Part shown: positions 41,288 through 50,722 of the stretch, piece after piece
Position numbering within the stretch: position 1 is the stretch's first letter
Layout of the letters: every line of letters begins with the position of its first letter
Assembly (NCBI GenBank): GCA_963737075.1
Contig: CAVTRI010000002.1
Coordinates: 1,054,001 to 1,118,000 of the forward strand
DNA: 64,000 nt
Source of the DNA: CAVTRI01 sp963737075
Lineage (GTDB): Bacteria; Actinomycetota; Acidimicrobiia; Acidimicrobiales; Palsa-688
Reading direction: 5' to 3'
Program-made: the position numbers and the translations under genes
Notes under the pieces: model-generated
The model's database searches: none
Told to the model about the DNA's origin: nothing
The model's input: only the letters and a program-made list of their open reading frames with translations

Positions 41288-43474
41288 TCAAGTAGTAGTG
41301 GGGGACGCCGCAGTCGTCGACGTCGGGGCGGAGCTCGGCGGGCTCGTTGGGGGCGCCGTGAAGGCGCCCACCACGACGCTGACGGTCGAGCCCTGAGCGA
41401 CCTGCCCCGAGCTGGGATTCTGGCTGAGCACCACGCCGTTCTGAGCCGGTTGGGTCACCGGCTGGGTGGAGAAGGTGGCCTGCAGGCCGGCGGCGCTGAG
41501 CGCAGCCGCCGCCTGGGCCTGCGTGCTGCCCACCACGTTGGGGACGTTGACCTGCTGCTTTCCGGTCGACACAAACACCGTGACCGTCGTGCCCACCGAT
41601 ACCGGAGTTCCCGCCGCGGGGTTGGTTCCCGTCACCCGGCCGGACTGGATCGAGGAGGACGAGACATCCTGCTGCGTGACGCTGAGCCCGAGGGCGGCCA
41701 ACTTGCTGCCGGCGGTGGCCGGGTCCTGGCCGACCAGCGACGGGATCGTCACCTGCGGCAGCCCGGTCGAGATCACCAGCTGGACGGTGGAACCCTTCGC
41801 CGCCGGCTGCCCTGCAGACGGGGTCTGGCTGATCACGTTGCCCTGCGGGACGGTTGTGCTCGCGGCCTGGGTGGTCGTGACCTTGAAGCCGGCCTGCTGC
41901 AACGCAGCTGTCGCTTGCGCCTGCGCCTGGTTGACGACGTTGGGGACGTTCGCCGATCCGGGCCCGGAGCTGAGGACGAGGGTGACCGTGTGGTCGGTCC
42001 GCGCCGGCGTCCCCGGGGCCGGCCGGGTGGTGGCGACCTGGCCGGCGTCGACAGTCGGACTGGAAGCCTGGTCGGTGGCGAAGTGGCTGAACCCGAGCCT
42101 CCGCAGTTCAGTTTCTGCTGCTGCTTGCGACTTGCCCACCACGTCGGTCGGGATGGCCACCGTCTTGGCCGTGGACCCCCACCAGCCGGCCGCCCGACCC
42201 CCGAAGAACAGGCCGACGGCCGCCGCGATGAGCGCGGCAACGGCCAGCGCTGCCCAAAGCCTCCTCCGCGATCGACGCTCGTACGCGGACGGCACCCGGT
42301 TGATGGAGTCGCCGTCGGGGCCGCCCACCAGGGTGGAAGCGCCGGCGGCGCCGGCGTATGCCCCGACCGCCGCGGCTGCTACGGCCGTCGGGTCCGTCAC
42401 CGTGTGTTGCACCGCCGTGGGATGCCCGGCGACGTCCGCTTCGGCCAGGACCGGAACTCCCGCCCGGAAGCGCTCAAGGTCCGCCCGCAGCTCCTCTGCG
42501 GTCTGGTACCGGGCCTCAGGCGACTTGGCCATCGCTTTGAGGATGATGGCCTCGAGTGCCGGGGGGACCAGCTGGTTTTCGGTGGTCGGGGGCACCGGAT
42601 CCTGACGGACGTGCTTGTAGGCGATCGCCAGTGGGTTTTCGCCGGCGAACGGCGCGTGGCCGACCGCCATCTCGTAGAGCACGACGCCCAGGGAGTACAC
42701 GTCGCTCCGGGCGTCAACGGCGAAGCCCTGTGCCTGCTCGGGGCTGAAGTAGGTCGCCGTGCCCATGACGGCGCCCGTCTGGGTGAGCCCTTCCTGGGTG
42801 CCGATGGCGCGGGCGATGCCGAAGTCGGTGACCTTGACATTGCCCGCAGTGTCGAGGAGGACGTTGCCGGGCTTGACGTCGCGGTGGATGACACCGTGGC
42901 GGTGAGCGAAATCGAGTGCGGCAGCGACCTGGGCGCCGATCTCGGCGGTGCGTTGCGGGCTGATGCGCGCCGGGCGGTGGTCCTGGGCGGCCGTGGCCGC
43001 CGGCGACAAGGCACCGGAGGCCGCGCCCGAGGTGTCCGCCACGCGACCTGAACCCAGCGGGGGCGTCGACGTCTCGGCGGCGCCCACCGGTGACCCGAGC
43101 GCGGGCACGGGGGCACCCATGGACCCGACCGCCTGCGTGCCGATCGGCTCGGCGACACCATCCCGGCTGGCCCGGATCAGCTGCGACAGGGTCTGCCCGT
43201 CGACATACTCCATGACGATGAAGTAGGTCCGATCCCCCTGCCCCCAGTCGTACACCGACACGATGTTGGGATGCGTCAGGTTGGCCGCCGCCTGCGCCTC
43301 CCGCCGAAACCGCTCCACGAAGGCGCGGTCGACCGACAGCTCCGGAAAGAGCACCTTGAGCGCCACTGGCCGGCCGAGGAGGAGGTCCCGAGCCAGATAC
43401 ACCTGGGCCATTCCGCCTCTGGCGATGTGTCGAACCAGCTGATACCGGTCGCTGAAGACCTCCTCGTCGGGCAT
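41288..43474 (-). CDS. pknB: PASTA-domain Ser/Thr protein kinase PknB
   Basis: PknB senses peptidoglycan fragments and controls cell growth and division. The ATG at 43474 gives about 728 residues. The kinase has ARGGMAQVYLAR, Lys40, HRDVKPGNVLL, TDFGIARA and GTATYFSPEQAQG. About 65 residues of Pro/Ala/Gly/Ser-rich sequence (about 103-168) are inserted between the hinge and helix E, which is unusual. One membrane helix (LWAALAVAALIAAAVGLFFGG) is followed by four PASTA repeats and a Ser/Thr tail. It lies 14 bp after pbpA, last in the operon; pknA is absent. Confidence 0.95.
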   Translation of the reverse strand: MPDEEVFSDRYQLVRHIARGGMAQVYLARDLLLGRPVALKVLFPELSVDRAFVERFRREAQAAANLTHPNIVSVYDWGQGDRTYFIVMEYVDGQTLSQLIRASRDGVAEPIGTQAVGSMGAPVPALGSPVGAAETSTPPLGSGRVADTSGAASGALSPAATAAQDHRPARISPQRTAEIGAQVAAALDFAHRHGVIHRDVKPGNVLLDTAGNVKVTDFGIARAIGTQEGLTQTGAVMGTATYFSPEQAQGFAVDARSDVYSLGVVLYEMAVGHAPFAGENPLAIAYKHVRQDPVPPTTENQLVPPALEAIILKAMAKSPEARYQTAEELRADLERFRAGVPVLAEADVAGHPTAVQHTVTDPTAVAAAAVGAYAGAAGASTLVGGPDGDSINRVPSAYERRSRRRLWAALAVAALIAAAVGLFFGGRAAGWWGSTAKTVAIPTDVVGKSQAAAETELRRLGFSHFATDQASSPTVDAGQVATTRPAPGTPARTDHTVTLVLSSGPGSANVPNVVNQAQAQATAALQQAGFKVTTTQAASTTVPQGNVISQTPSAGQPAAKGSTVQLVISTGLPQVTIPSLVGQDPATAGSKLAALGLSVTQQDVSSSSIQSGRVTGTNPAAGTPVSVGTTVTVFVSTGKQQVNVPNVVGSTQAQAAAALSAAGLQATFSTQPVTQPAQNGVVLSQNPSSGQVAQGSTVSVVVGAFTAPPTSPPSSAPTSTTAASPTTT

Positions 43475-43488
43475 GTCGAAGAGAGAGC

Positions 43489-45003
43489 CTACGGGGTCGT
43501 CGTGGAAGACTGGGACGCGCCCGTGGCCGTGCTGCCGCCAGTCGCGGCCGTGCCTTGGGGGGAAGCCAGCCACGCTTCGACGACCGCTTTCGCGATCGGG
43601 GCGGCGATCGTGCCTCCCTGATATTCGTCAGCCGACGGCTGATTAGGGACGAGGACGGCAATCGCGATCGTCGGGTTATTCGCGGGCGCAAACGCCGCGA
43701 ACCAGGCGTCGATCTGGCCGGTGCCGGTCTGGGCGGTTCCGGTTTTGGCCGCCACCTGCACGCCGGGGATGCGGGCGGCCACGCCGGTGCCGTTGGGCGA
43801 CGACACGACGGACTCCATGAGCGTGGTCAGCTGAGACGCGGTCTGTGGAGACGTGGCCTGCAACCACGGCTTCGCCTGGTAGGTGCTCACGATCTGGGCC
43901 TGGGCGTTGGTCACGTGGTCGAGCACGTGGGGCGTCATCATCGTGCCGCCGTCGGCGACCGCCCCGGCGATCATGGCCATTTGCAGCGGCGTCGCCTGGA
44001 CGTCCTGCTGTCCGATCGCCGAGTACGCGAGGCCCGGCAGGTCCTGGGCGAAGCTGGATGCGGGCGGGAAGATGGACTGCACCGCATAGGGCAGGTCGAT
44101 GGGCGGCGTCTGGTTGAAGCCGAAGCTGTTCGCCGTGCCTGTCAGGTTGTTGGCGCCGAGGTCGAGACCGATCTGCCCAAAGCCGGTGTTGCAGGACACG
44201 ATGAACAGTTCGGGCAGCATCCCGCCGCAGCGCTCGCCGCCGAAGTTGTGAAGCACGTTGGTGGTGTTGGGCAGCGGCAGGCTGGATGTAAACGGGTACG
44301 CCTTGGTGGCCAGGGCCGTGTCGTGGTCGTAGACGGCCGCCGACGTCACGATCTTGAACGTCGAGCCCGGGAAGAACCGCTGCCGGTAGCCGGCGGGCGT
44401 GAGCAGGCCGCCCGGAGTGGACGTGATCTGCTTGTAGTTGGCTTGCACCTGCTGCTGGTTGTGACCGGAAAGCAGGTTGGGGTCGAAGGCCGGGTTGGAG
44501 TACATGGCCAGGATGGCGCCCGTCTTGGGGTTGAGGGCGACGACCGAGCCGTCGCGACCCCGTAGTTGCTGTTGAGCGACTCTCTGAAGACTGTCGAGGA
44601 CAGTCAGGTTCAAGCTTTGGGTCTTGTCGCTGTTGCTAAACAGGCGGCTCAGTCGAAACGGGGCATTGGCACCCGTGAGCGTCCTATCATAGGTCTTTTC
44701 CAGGCCATCAGAGCCGTATGTAAAGGAGAAAAACCCCGTGATTTGTTGAAACAAATCCCCGGTAGGATACTGGCGCAGGTATTTGAAGCCATCGCTGGTG
44801 GGCGTCGACTGCGCGAGGGTGACACCGTCCGCAGATACGATTGTTCCCCGTTTGGTCTCGAATTCTTTGACTACCTGACGCGTATTGAGCGGATTGGCGT
44901 TCAGCGCGGGCGCGTGGACGACCTGGAGCCAATTGAGATTGAGAAAGAGCGCGACGAACAGAACCATGATGGCCACGCCGATGATGCGGATCTGGCGGTT
45001 CAT
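43489..45003 (-). CDS. pbpA: Penicillin-binding transpeptidase PbpA (class B)
   Basis: PbpA cross-links peptidoglycan together with the RodA polymerase. The 504-residue protein has an N-terminal membrane anchor (IIGVAIMVLFVALFLNLNWLQ), the dimerisation region, and the transpeptidase domain with GSTFKIV (nucleophile Ser), SCNTGFG and KTGTAQTG. It ends in a Ser/Thr/Gly-rich tail. The ATG overlaps the rodA stop by four bases. Its place in the PstP-RodA-PbpA-PknB order supports the name. Confidence 0.95.
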   Translation of the reverse strand: MNRQIRIIGVAIMVLFVALFLNLNWLQVVHAPALNANPLNTRQVVKEFETKRGTIVSADGVTLAQSTPTSDGFKYLRQYPTGDLFQQITGFFSFTYGSDGLEKTYDRTLTGANAPFRLSRLFSNSDKTQSLNLTVLDSLQRVAQQQLRGRDGSVVALNPKTGAILAMYSNPAFDPNLLSGHNQQQVQANYKQITSTPGGLLTPAGYRQRFFPGSTFKIVTSAAVYDHDTALATKAYPFTSSLPLPNTTNVLHNFGGERCGGMLPELFIVSCNTGFGQIGLDLGANNLTGTANSFGFNQTPPIDLPYAVQSIFPPASSFAQDLPGLAYSAIGQQDVQATPLQMAMIAGAVADGGTMMTPHVLDHVTNAQAQIVSTYQAKPWLQATSPQTASQLTTLMESVVSSPNGTGVAARIPGVQVAAKTGTAQTGTGQIDAWFAAFAPANNPTIAIAVLVPNQPSADEYQGGTIAAPIAKAVVEAWLASPQGTAATGGSTATGASQSSTTTP

Positions 45004-46319
45004 GGCTGGGAGAAAAGGTCAGCCGAGAGCGGCGCCATCTGACTGTCGGAAGAGATGCGGGCCAGCAGGGCGATAAGGATGTAGTTGGCGATCAGGGACG
45101 AGCCGCCATAAGAGACGAATGGTAAGGTGATGCCAGTGAGAGGTATGAGCCGGGTAACACCTCCGATGATCACGAAGGCTTGAATGCCGAGAATAACTGA
45201 AAGTCCGGACGCAAGAAGCTTCTCAAATGACTGGTCGCAACGAGTGGCGATCCGCAACCCCGTACCGACCATCAGCATGTAGGCGATGAGCAGGGCGGTC
45301 GCCCCGATCAGGCCCAGCTCGTCAGCGATGACGGCGAAGATGAAGTCTGTCGAGTTTTCCGGCAGATGGGCGACGTTGCTCTGCCCGGGGCCCTCGCCGA
45401 ACACGCCCCCGGCGGCGATCGCGAAGATGCCCTGGATGATCTGGTACCCGCCCGTGGACGCGTGCGTCCACGGGTCGAGCCAGCTCTGGACGCGGCTCTG
45501 GGCGTGGCCGATCACCTTGAGGGCGAGGACTGCCCCGGCGGCGAACAGCCCGGCGCCGAGCGCGAGGTAATAGACCCGTCCGGTCGCGATCCACAACATG
45601 GCGATGAACAGGGCGAAGAAGAGGAAGGACGAGCCGAGGTCGTTCTCCCGCAGGAGGATTAGCAGCGAGACGCCCCATGCGACGAGGATCGGTGCCAGGT
45701 ATTTGGGGTCCAGGACCAGGAACCGCCCCAAACGCCGGGTACCGGCAGAGAGCACCTCGGCCCGCTCCGCCATGATGGAAGCGAAGAAGATGGCCAGGGC
45801 CAGCTTCGCCAATTCCCCCGGCTGGAAGTTCAGCGGTCCGAAGTGTACCCACAGCCGGGCTCCGTTGATATTCACACCGATGTGCGGAACCATCGGCAGC
45901 AGCAGCAGCCCGATGCCGACGACTGCGAAGGTGTACCGGTAACGCTCCAGGTCCCGGGCCCGGCGCACCACGGCCAGGGTGAGAACGAAGGCGGCGATGC
46001 CGACCGCGGTCCAAACCGCTTGCAGCCCTGCCTCGTGGGACGACAGGCGGGCGATGAACACGTACCCGATGCCATTGAGGAGCCCCGCCGTGGGGAGGAG
46101 AATGGGGTCGGCGTTAGGAGCCAGCCAGCGCATCGCCAGGTGAGCGATCACCAGCAGGCCGAAGACCATCCCCAGGAAGGGGCCGATGTTGGCCGGCAGG
46201 TTGCCCGCCTTGCCCAGGCCGGCGAGCGCGTACAGGCCCCCGGTGAGGGCGACGGCCAGGATCACGAGGCCCAGCTCGGTTCGCCGTCGGGCCGGGCGGC
46301 GACCGACGAGGACGCTCAC
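45000..46319 (-). CDS. rodA: RodA/FtsW-family peptidoglycan polymerase
   Basis: SEDS proteins polymerise lipid II into glycan strands. The GTG at 46319 overlaps the phosphatase stop (GTGA) and gives 439 residues with about ten to twelve membrane helices. Family motifs include NGARLWVHFGPLNFQPGELAKLAL, ENDLGSSFLFF, the extracellular loop with catalytic-type Asp (SWLDPWTHASTGGYQIIQG) and FAVIADELGLIGA, ending LPFVSYGGSSLIANYILIALL. The coupling to pbpA indicates the elongation or septal SEDS-bPBP pair. Confidence 0.95.
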   Translation of the reverse strand: MSVLVGRRPARRRTELGLVILAVALTGGLYALAGLGKAGNLPANIGPFLGMVFGLLVIAHLAMRWLAPNADPILLPTAGLLNGIGYVFIARLSSHEAGLQAVWTAVGIAAFVLTLAVVRRARDLERYRYTFAVVGIGLLLLPMVPHIGVNINGARLWVHFGPLNFQPGELAKLALAIFFASIMAERAEVLSAGTRRLGRFLVLDPKYLAPILVAWGVSLLILLRENDLGSSFLFFALFIAMLWIATGRVYYLALGAGLFAAGAVLALKVIGHAQSRVQSWLDPWTHASTGGYQIIQGIFAIAAGGVFGEGPGQSNVAHLPENSTDFIFAVIADELGLIGATALLIAYMLMVGTGLRIATRCDQSFEKLLASGLSVILGIQAFVIIGGVTRLIPLTGITLPFVSYGGSSLIANYILIALLARISSDSQMAPLSADLFSQP

Positions 46320-47614
46320 GTGGAGGGCGGGGGCGCGGTGGTCGCCGGGAGACTGGTTGCGGGCGAGGCTGCTCGCGGGGCGGTCCCTAGCGTGGCCTGG
46401 AGATACTCCTGGCGCAGGCGGCTGATGTATTGGCGGGCGGCGGAGACGCTCGACTCGACCTGGCCCGCTCGCAAGGCGGGGAGATGTTGCGATTCGACCT
46501 CGGAGCTGGTGACCTCGCTGCGTTCCTTGACCGTTGGCTGCCACCACAGGACGCCGCCGGGACGGCCCTGGAAGACGGTGAGCTGATCACCCTGGAGCCC
46601 CACGAAATATGACGACCGGGCGTACCACGCGATGGCGGCGGCGGCTCCGCCCAGGATGGCCAACAGCAGGACGAAGAACACCACCACCCGCACGGTGATC
46701 AGGCGTGCCTGCGGACGGTCGTGCTTTTGCTTCCTTCGGGGCCGCCGCCGCTCGCCCCATCCCCGCTTCGTGGGCTCGCCGGCGGTGCTCGGCCCTGGCT
46801 GCTCCGGTCCCTCCGGTTCCGCCGGCCGTGCGGGCGCCTCGATAGCTGCTTTCTCCGCCGTGCCGTTGACTGCGATCGGCGAATCCTCGTCGGATGGCAC
46901 GTTGACGACGACCACGGTGATGTTGTCGCTGCCGCCCCGAAGCTTGGCCTCCGCGACCAATTCCCGTGCGGCGTCGGCGGGGTCGGCGAGCCGCCGAAGC
47001 AGCGCCGCGATTTGCTCGTCGCTCACATCCCGGTACAGGCCGTCGCTGCAAAGCACGAAGCGGTCACCAGGTTCGATGGGCTCAGTCAGCAGGTCGACCG
47101 CCACGTCGGGGTCGACTCCGAGCGCACGGGTGAGCACATTGCGGTGCGGATGGAACTCGGCTTCCTCTTCGAGGAGCTGGCCCTCGGCGACCATCTCTGC
47201 GACCAGGCTGTGGTCAGCAGTCAGCTGCTCGAGGTGGTCTCCCCGAAGGCGGTAGAGGCGGGAATCGCCGATGTTTACCGCCGCGATCGCCTGCCCGCTG
47301 TCTCCGGGCACCACCGCCATCGCTACCAGCGTGGTGCCCATGCCGCGCAGATCGGCGTCGGCCACCGAGGCCTCCCAGACCGCACGGTTGGCTGCCCGTG
47401 CGGCCTCGGCCAGGGCGTGGGGGGTCGGCTCGCCGGCAGCGCGGAATGCTTCGTGCAGACCCCCGACCGCCACCGACGCCGCCACCTCCCCGGCGGCGTG
47501 ACCGCCCATGCCGTCCGCGATCGCGAAGAGCGGCGCAGCGACGAGCAGCTGGTCCTGGTTGATGGATCGGACCAGGCCAACGTCGGTGGCTGAGCCGGCC
47601 GGCAGCTCGGTCAC
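46316..47614 (-). CDS. pstP: PP2C-family Ser/Thr phosphatase (PstP-type)
   Basis: This phosphatase reverses the PknB phosphorylations. The GTG at 47614 overlaps the fhaB stop (GTGA); a GTG at 47623 is an alternative. The catalytic domain has VRSINQDQLLV, IADGMGGHAAGE, RGMGTTLVAM, NIGDSRLYRLRGD, LCSDGLYRDVSDE and GGSDNITVVVV, all metal-binding Asp present. A basic linker and one membrane helix (VVVFFVLLLAILGGAAAAIAW) lead to an outer domain of about 90 residues, as in mycobacterial PstP. Confidence 0.95.
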   Translation of the reverse strand: MTELPAGSATDVGLVRSINQDQLLVAAPLFAIADGMGGHAAGEVAASVAVGGLHEAFRAAGEPTPHALAEAARAANRAVWEASVADADLRGMGTTLVAMAVVPGDSGQAIAAVNIGDSRLYRLRGDHLEQLTADHSLVAEMVAEGQLLEEEAEFHPHRNVLTRALGVDPDVAVDLLTEPIEPGDRFVLCSDGLYRDVSDEQIAALLRRLADPADAARELVAEAKLRGGSDNITVVVVNVPSDEDSPIAVNGTAEKAAIEAPARPAEPEGPEQPGPSTAGEPTKRGWGERRRPRRKQKHDRPQARLITVRVVVFFVLLLAILGGAAAAIAWYARSSYFVGLQGDQLTVFQGRPGGVLWWQPTVKERSEVTSSEVESQHLPALRAGQVESSVSAARQYISRLRQEYLQATLGTAPRAASPATSLPATTAPPPST

Positions 47615-48183
47615 TCGCAGCACTCTAGAACCGTGTTGCCGACCTGGAGCCGATCCCCGGGGTGGATGGGCACCGGCATCGTAACCTTGCCGCCGTTGAC
47701 CCAGGTGCCATTGGTGGAGCCGAGATCCTCGACCCACAGGCTGCCGTCTCGTCGGAACACCCGGGCGTGCAGCTGGGAGACGAACGTGTCGTCCGGCAGT
47801 GACACCGCACACCCCGGGGCGCGCCCGACGGTCGTCTCCTGACCCACGGCGAAGCGCTGGCCCCGTCGCTGAGCGGGCTCAGTGATGGTCAGCAAGGGGG
47901 CCGGCGCCAGCGGCGGGGCTCGACCGGCCGGGGAGACGCCCGCGATCGTGGGATCGGCGGGGTAAGGCGCTCCGACCCTCGGCGAGGGCATCACGGGCAT
48001 TGGACCCGGTGGCACCGGTTGCGAGACAGGCGGAGAGGGCAGCTGGCTGTGCAGGGTGTCCGGAGCCGGCGCCGGCTTGGGTTCACGAAGCTCGACCCAC
48101 ACCGCCCGCAGGACTCGCAGGAAGAAGAGGTAGAGCAGCGCCAGCGCGACGTACTTGAGGAGGGTCAGTACCTGGTCGGGCAC
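47611..48183 (-). CDS. fhaB: FHA-domain membrane protein (FhaB-type)
   Basis: FHA domains bind phosphothreonine and link kinase signals to division proteins. The 190-residue protein has an N-terminal membrane helix (LLKYVALALLYLFFLRVLRAVW), a Pro-rich linker and a C-terminal FHA domain with VGRAPGCAVSLPDDTFVSQLHARVF and EDLGSTNGTWVNG. This matches the FhaB/FipA protein that lies between fhaA and pstP in mycobacteria. It is 21 bp after fhaA and overlaps the phosphatase start. Confidence 0.93.
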   Translation of the reverse strand: MPDQVLTLLKYVALALLYLFFLRVLRAVWVELREPKPAPAPDTLHSQLPSPPVSQPVPPGPMPVMPSPRVGAPYPADPTIAGVSPAGRAPPLAPAPLLTITEPAQRRGQRFAVGQETTVGRAPGCAVSLPDDTFVSQLHARVFRRDGSLWVEDLGSTNGTWVNGGKVTMPVPIHPGDRLQVGNTVLECCE

Positions 48184-48204
48184 GTCGTCACTGCGCCCCG
48201 GCGT

Positions 48205-48864
48205 TCATTGGCGTTCGAACCGAATCGTCGTGTTGCCCACCGTGACCTCGTCACCTTCGCGCAGAACCTGTGAACCGTTGACGGGCACGCCGTTGACGCG
48301 GGTGCCGTTGGTGCTGCCCAGGTCAGCCACCGCGTAGTCGTCACCGTTTCCCGTCGGCCGGACTTCAGCGTGCCGACGGCTGGCGTTGGCATCACTGAGC
48401 ACCAGGGAGCATTCGGGCAGGCGTCCGATCATGAAGGGTCGATCACCCAGGGTGAGCCTCCGGCCGTCGGGAAGCACCAGTGCCGCCTTGGATGGGGGCG
48501 GCTGCAGCATCTCGCCAACTACCCGCATCGTCCCTGGAGCGAGATCCTCGTCGGTCTCGACCGTGATCGCCACCGGGCCGATGAACACGTAGTTGTCGGC
48601 GCGCGCGTGGTCCTGGGCGATCGAGATGAGCTCGTTGATCAACTCGTCTTCGATAGGGGCGAAGCGGTCCCGGTCCTCCGGCGAAAGCGAAATGGTGAAC
48701 TCGTTGGGTGCCAGTGTTCCCCGGGGGGCGACCGTGCGGCGCAGGTCCATCTCCCGGGTCAGGCGGCGACCGACCTCGACGGGCTGGAGGCCACTACGGA
48801 AGGCGCGCGCAAAGACGCTTTCGACCATCCGCTCGAGGCGGCGTTCGAACTGTTGGAGTCCCAT
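48205..48864 (-). CDS. fhaA: FHA-domain protein with DUF3662 domain (FhaA-type)
   Basis: FhaA regulates cell-wall synthesis through phospho-dependent partners. The 219-residue protein begins with a DUF3662 domain (GLQQFERRLERMVESVFARAF, VGRRLTREMD, NEFTISLSPEDRDRF) and ends with an FHA domain (MIGRLPECSLVLSDANASRRHAEV, ADLGSTNGTRVNG). It lacks the long Gln/Pro-rich middle region of mycobacterial FhaA. It is first in the six-gene operon, directly downstream of the divergent tRNA-Leu. Confidence 0.94.
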   Translation of the reverse strand: MGLQQFERRLERMVESVFARAFRSGLQPVEVGRRLTREMDLRRTVAPRGTLAPNEFTISLSPEDRDRFAPIEDELINELISIAQDHARADNYVFIGPVAITVETDEDLAPGTMRVVGEMLQPPPSKAALVLPDGRRLTLGDRPFMIGRLPECSLVLSDANASRRHAEVRPTGNGDDYAVADLGSTNGTRVNGVPVNGSQVLREGDEVTVGNTTIRFERQ

Positions 48865-48935
48865 GGGCTGGATCGGAAGCGTACTCGGGACTGGCCTTCG
48901 GACGGCCGCGGCGCGCTACGCTAACTGGTCCACTC

Positions 48936-49019
<84 letters not shown>

Positions 49020-49189
49020 CCGCCCTGACGCCGGTCGCGTCACCGGTCCGCCCGAAGTAATGCTCCGCGTCCTGACCCCCGGACGTTGTGCTTGCATCGG
49101 CCCACGTCAAGGTCGAGGGCCAAAGGCTCATCGGCGGTGGCGAGATCGAGGAGAGAGATAACCGCCTGAGGCTGGGTGGCAACGAATCC

Positions 49190-49567
49190 CTACGAAGCGG
49201 TCTGCCACAGCCCCATGAGGTTGCCCTCACTGTCTTTGAAGTAGGCCGCGAAGCCCATGTCGCCGACGGGCATCTTCTCGCCGGCTTTCGCGCCGCCGTG
49301 CTTCTCCACCGCGACGAGAGTGGCGTCGATGTCGTCGACCTCCAAGGTGATCACCGGCACCGTGACAGGGACCTGCCGCTGCAGCATGCCGCCGCCGATA
49401 TAGCCCGGTTCGCTCGGACCCTGGTTGCCCATGGGTCCGGTGGAGACCATGTTGTAGCCCATGTCCGGCATGGGCTGGATCTGCCACTCAAATACGTCCT
49501 GATAGAAACTGCGGGCCCGGTCGGCGTCGTCGAACGGAACCTCGAAATGTACGACTCGAGAGCTCAT
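49190..49567 (-). CDS. VOC-family (glyoxalase-like) protein
   Basis: The 125-residue protein has one VOC unit: VVHFEVPFDDADRARSFYQDVFEWQ at the N-terminus and the paired betaalphabeta half with ITLEVDDIDATLVAVEKHGG and FAAYFKDSEGNLMGLWQ (metal-ligand Glu region). Such small VOC proteins include lactoylglutathione-lyase-like enzymes and resistance proteins; the substrate here is unknown. It stands alone, convergent with tRNA-Leu and divergent from the DinB gene. Confidence 0.88.
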   Translation of the reverse strand: MSSRVVHFEVPFDDADRARSFYQDVFEWQIQPMPDMGYNMVSTGPMGNQGPSEPGYIGGGMLQRQVPVTVPVITLEVDDIDATLVAVEKHGGAKAGEKMPVGDMGFAAYFKDSEGNLMGLWQTAS

Positions 49568-49671
49568 TCTTGCGAACCTCCACTTCCGTCCCAGCTGGTG
49601 ACCCTCCCAATCATAGGTACAAGGTCAGCCGCTCAGCGCCGAACTGAACTGACCGGCATACGATCGCCCGC

Positions 49672-50145
49672 ATGCCCGACCAAAAGCCGCCCCGGCTGGC
49701 GGGGACCGAGGCGGCCACGCTGTGGGCGCTGCTGCAGTACCAGCGCGAATCGGTTGTGAGGAAGGTGACCGGCGTCGCCGACGAGGCGGCGGCCCGTTCC
49801 CCAGTCGCCAGCGGGACGAGCCTGGTGTGGCTCACGCGGCACTTGGCCCAGGCCGAGATGCTCTGGGTGCTCGTGCGTTTCGCGGGACTCGACGTCGAAC
49901 TGCCACGCGACAGGCCTCGACCCGGAGATACCGTCGCTGAGGCGGTTGAGCTCTACCGAACGACCTGGGGTCGAGTCGATCCCGTTCTGGCCGAGAGCCC
50001 ATTGGATGCTCCTTGCCGGGGGCCGGCCGGCGACCCGCCGGTCAACCTGCGGTGGGTACTCACGCACCTCCTGGAGGAGACGGCCCGTCACGCCGGGCAC
50101 GCCGACATCTTGCGTGAACTCATCGACGGTCAGACGGGCCGGTAG
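49672..50145 (+). CDS. DinB/DUF664 family protein
   Basis: The 157-residue helical protein has the DinB-fold metal ligands in the expected places: His in WLTRHLAQAEMLW and the pair in LLEETARHAGHADILREL. Members include mycothiol-dependent enzymes and DUF664 proteins of unknown function. In actinobacteria a mycothiol-linked thiol transferase is the favoured role, which is inference. The phosphatase gene follows 37 bp downstream on the same strand. Confidence 0.87.
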   Translation: MPDQKPPRLAGTEAATLWALLQYQRESVVRKVTGVADEAAARSPVASGTSLVWLTRHLAQAEMLWVLVRFAGLDVELPRDRPRPGDTVAEAVELYRTTWGRVDPVLAESPLDAPCRGPAGDPPVNLRWVLTHLLEETARHAGHADILRELIDGQTGR

Positions 50146-50182
50146 ATTCGTCTCTCCGAGTACGAGCAGGAGAGGAAGCTGG

Positions 50183-50722
50183 GTGCACAAGTGGCCGGCA
50201 GGGCGATCGCGGCATGGGGGAGTGGACGAGGTCCCTCTCCCCGAAGGCCCCGGCCGCCTATGGCTGTGCGGGAAGCATTTCATCGGACCGGACCCAGCAG
50301 CTGCCCTGTCTGAGTGCGGCGCCGACCGGGTCGTCTGTCTGTGCGAACGGTCGGAGCTCGAAGGCCGCTACCCCCAGTACGTCGCCTGGTTGGACGCGCA
50401 CGTCGGCGGCGTCGCCACATGGTTTCCCGTGCCGGACCTGCACGCTCCCCGGGCCGACGAGGTCGTCCCGCTGCTCGACCGGCTTCGCCGGCTGGTGTCG
50501 GCCGGCCATGGCGTCCTGATGCACTGCGGCGCGGGCATCGCCCGGGCGGGGACGCTCGCCGCCGCCCTGCTCATCCGCATGGACGTCCCCCTCGACGAAG
50601 CCCTGGCTGTCGTGGCGGGCGCTCGGCCCATGGGAGGTCCTGAGGCCGGCTCGCAATCGGCGTTGCTAACAGAGCTGTCAGACCGTTTTGATGGGCGGGG
50701 GGCGGGCGCACGCGCGTCCTAG
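50183..50722 (+). CDS. Dual-specificity / tyrosine phosphatase-like protein
   Basis: The GTG at 50183 follows AGGAGAGGAAG. The active-site loop MHCGAGIARAGTLAAALL fits the HCxxGxxR(T/S) signature of cysteine phosphatases, with the general-acid Asp likely in VPDLHAP. The protein is about 179 residues. Its TAG stop is formed by the CTAG at the edge of the adjacent palindromic element, so the original C-terminus may have been different. Substrate unknown. Confidence 0.85.
   Translation: MHKWPAGRSRHGGVDEVPLPEGPGRLWLCGKHFIGPDPAAALSECGADRVVCLCERSELEGRYPQYVAWLDAHVGGVATWFPVPDLHAPRADEVVPLLDRLRRLVSAGHGVLMHCGAGIARAGTLAAALLIRMDVPLDEALAVVAGARPMGGPEAGSQSALLTELSDRFDGRGAGARAS

Noticed and set aside
40683..41396. 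Open frame across the 41-kb repeats
   Set aside because: Its protein is a chain of repeated Arg/Gly/Pro segments and it runs over the end of pknB; the DNA repeats explain the open frame.
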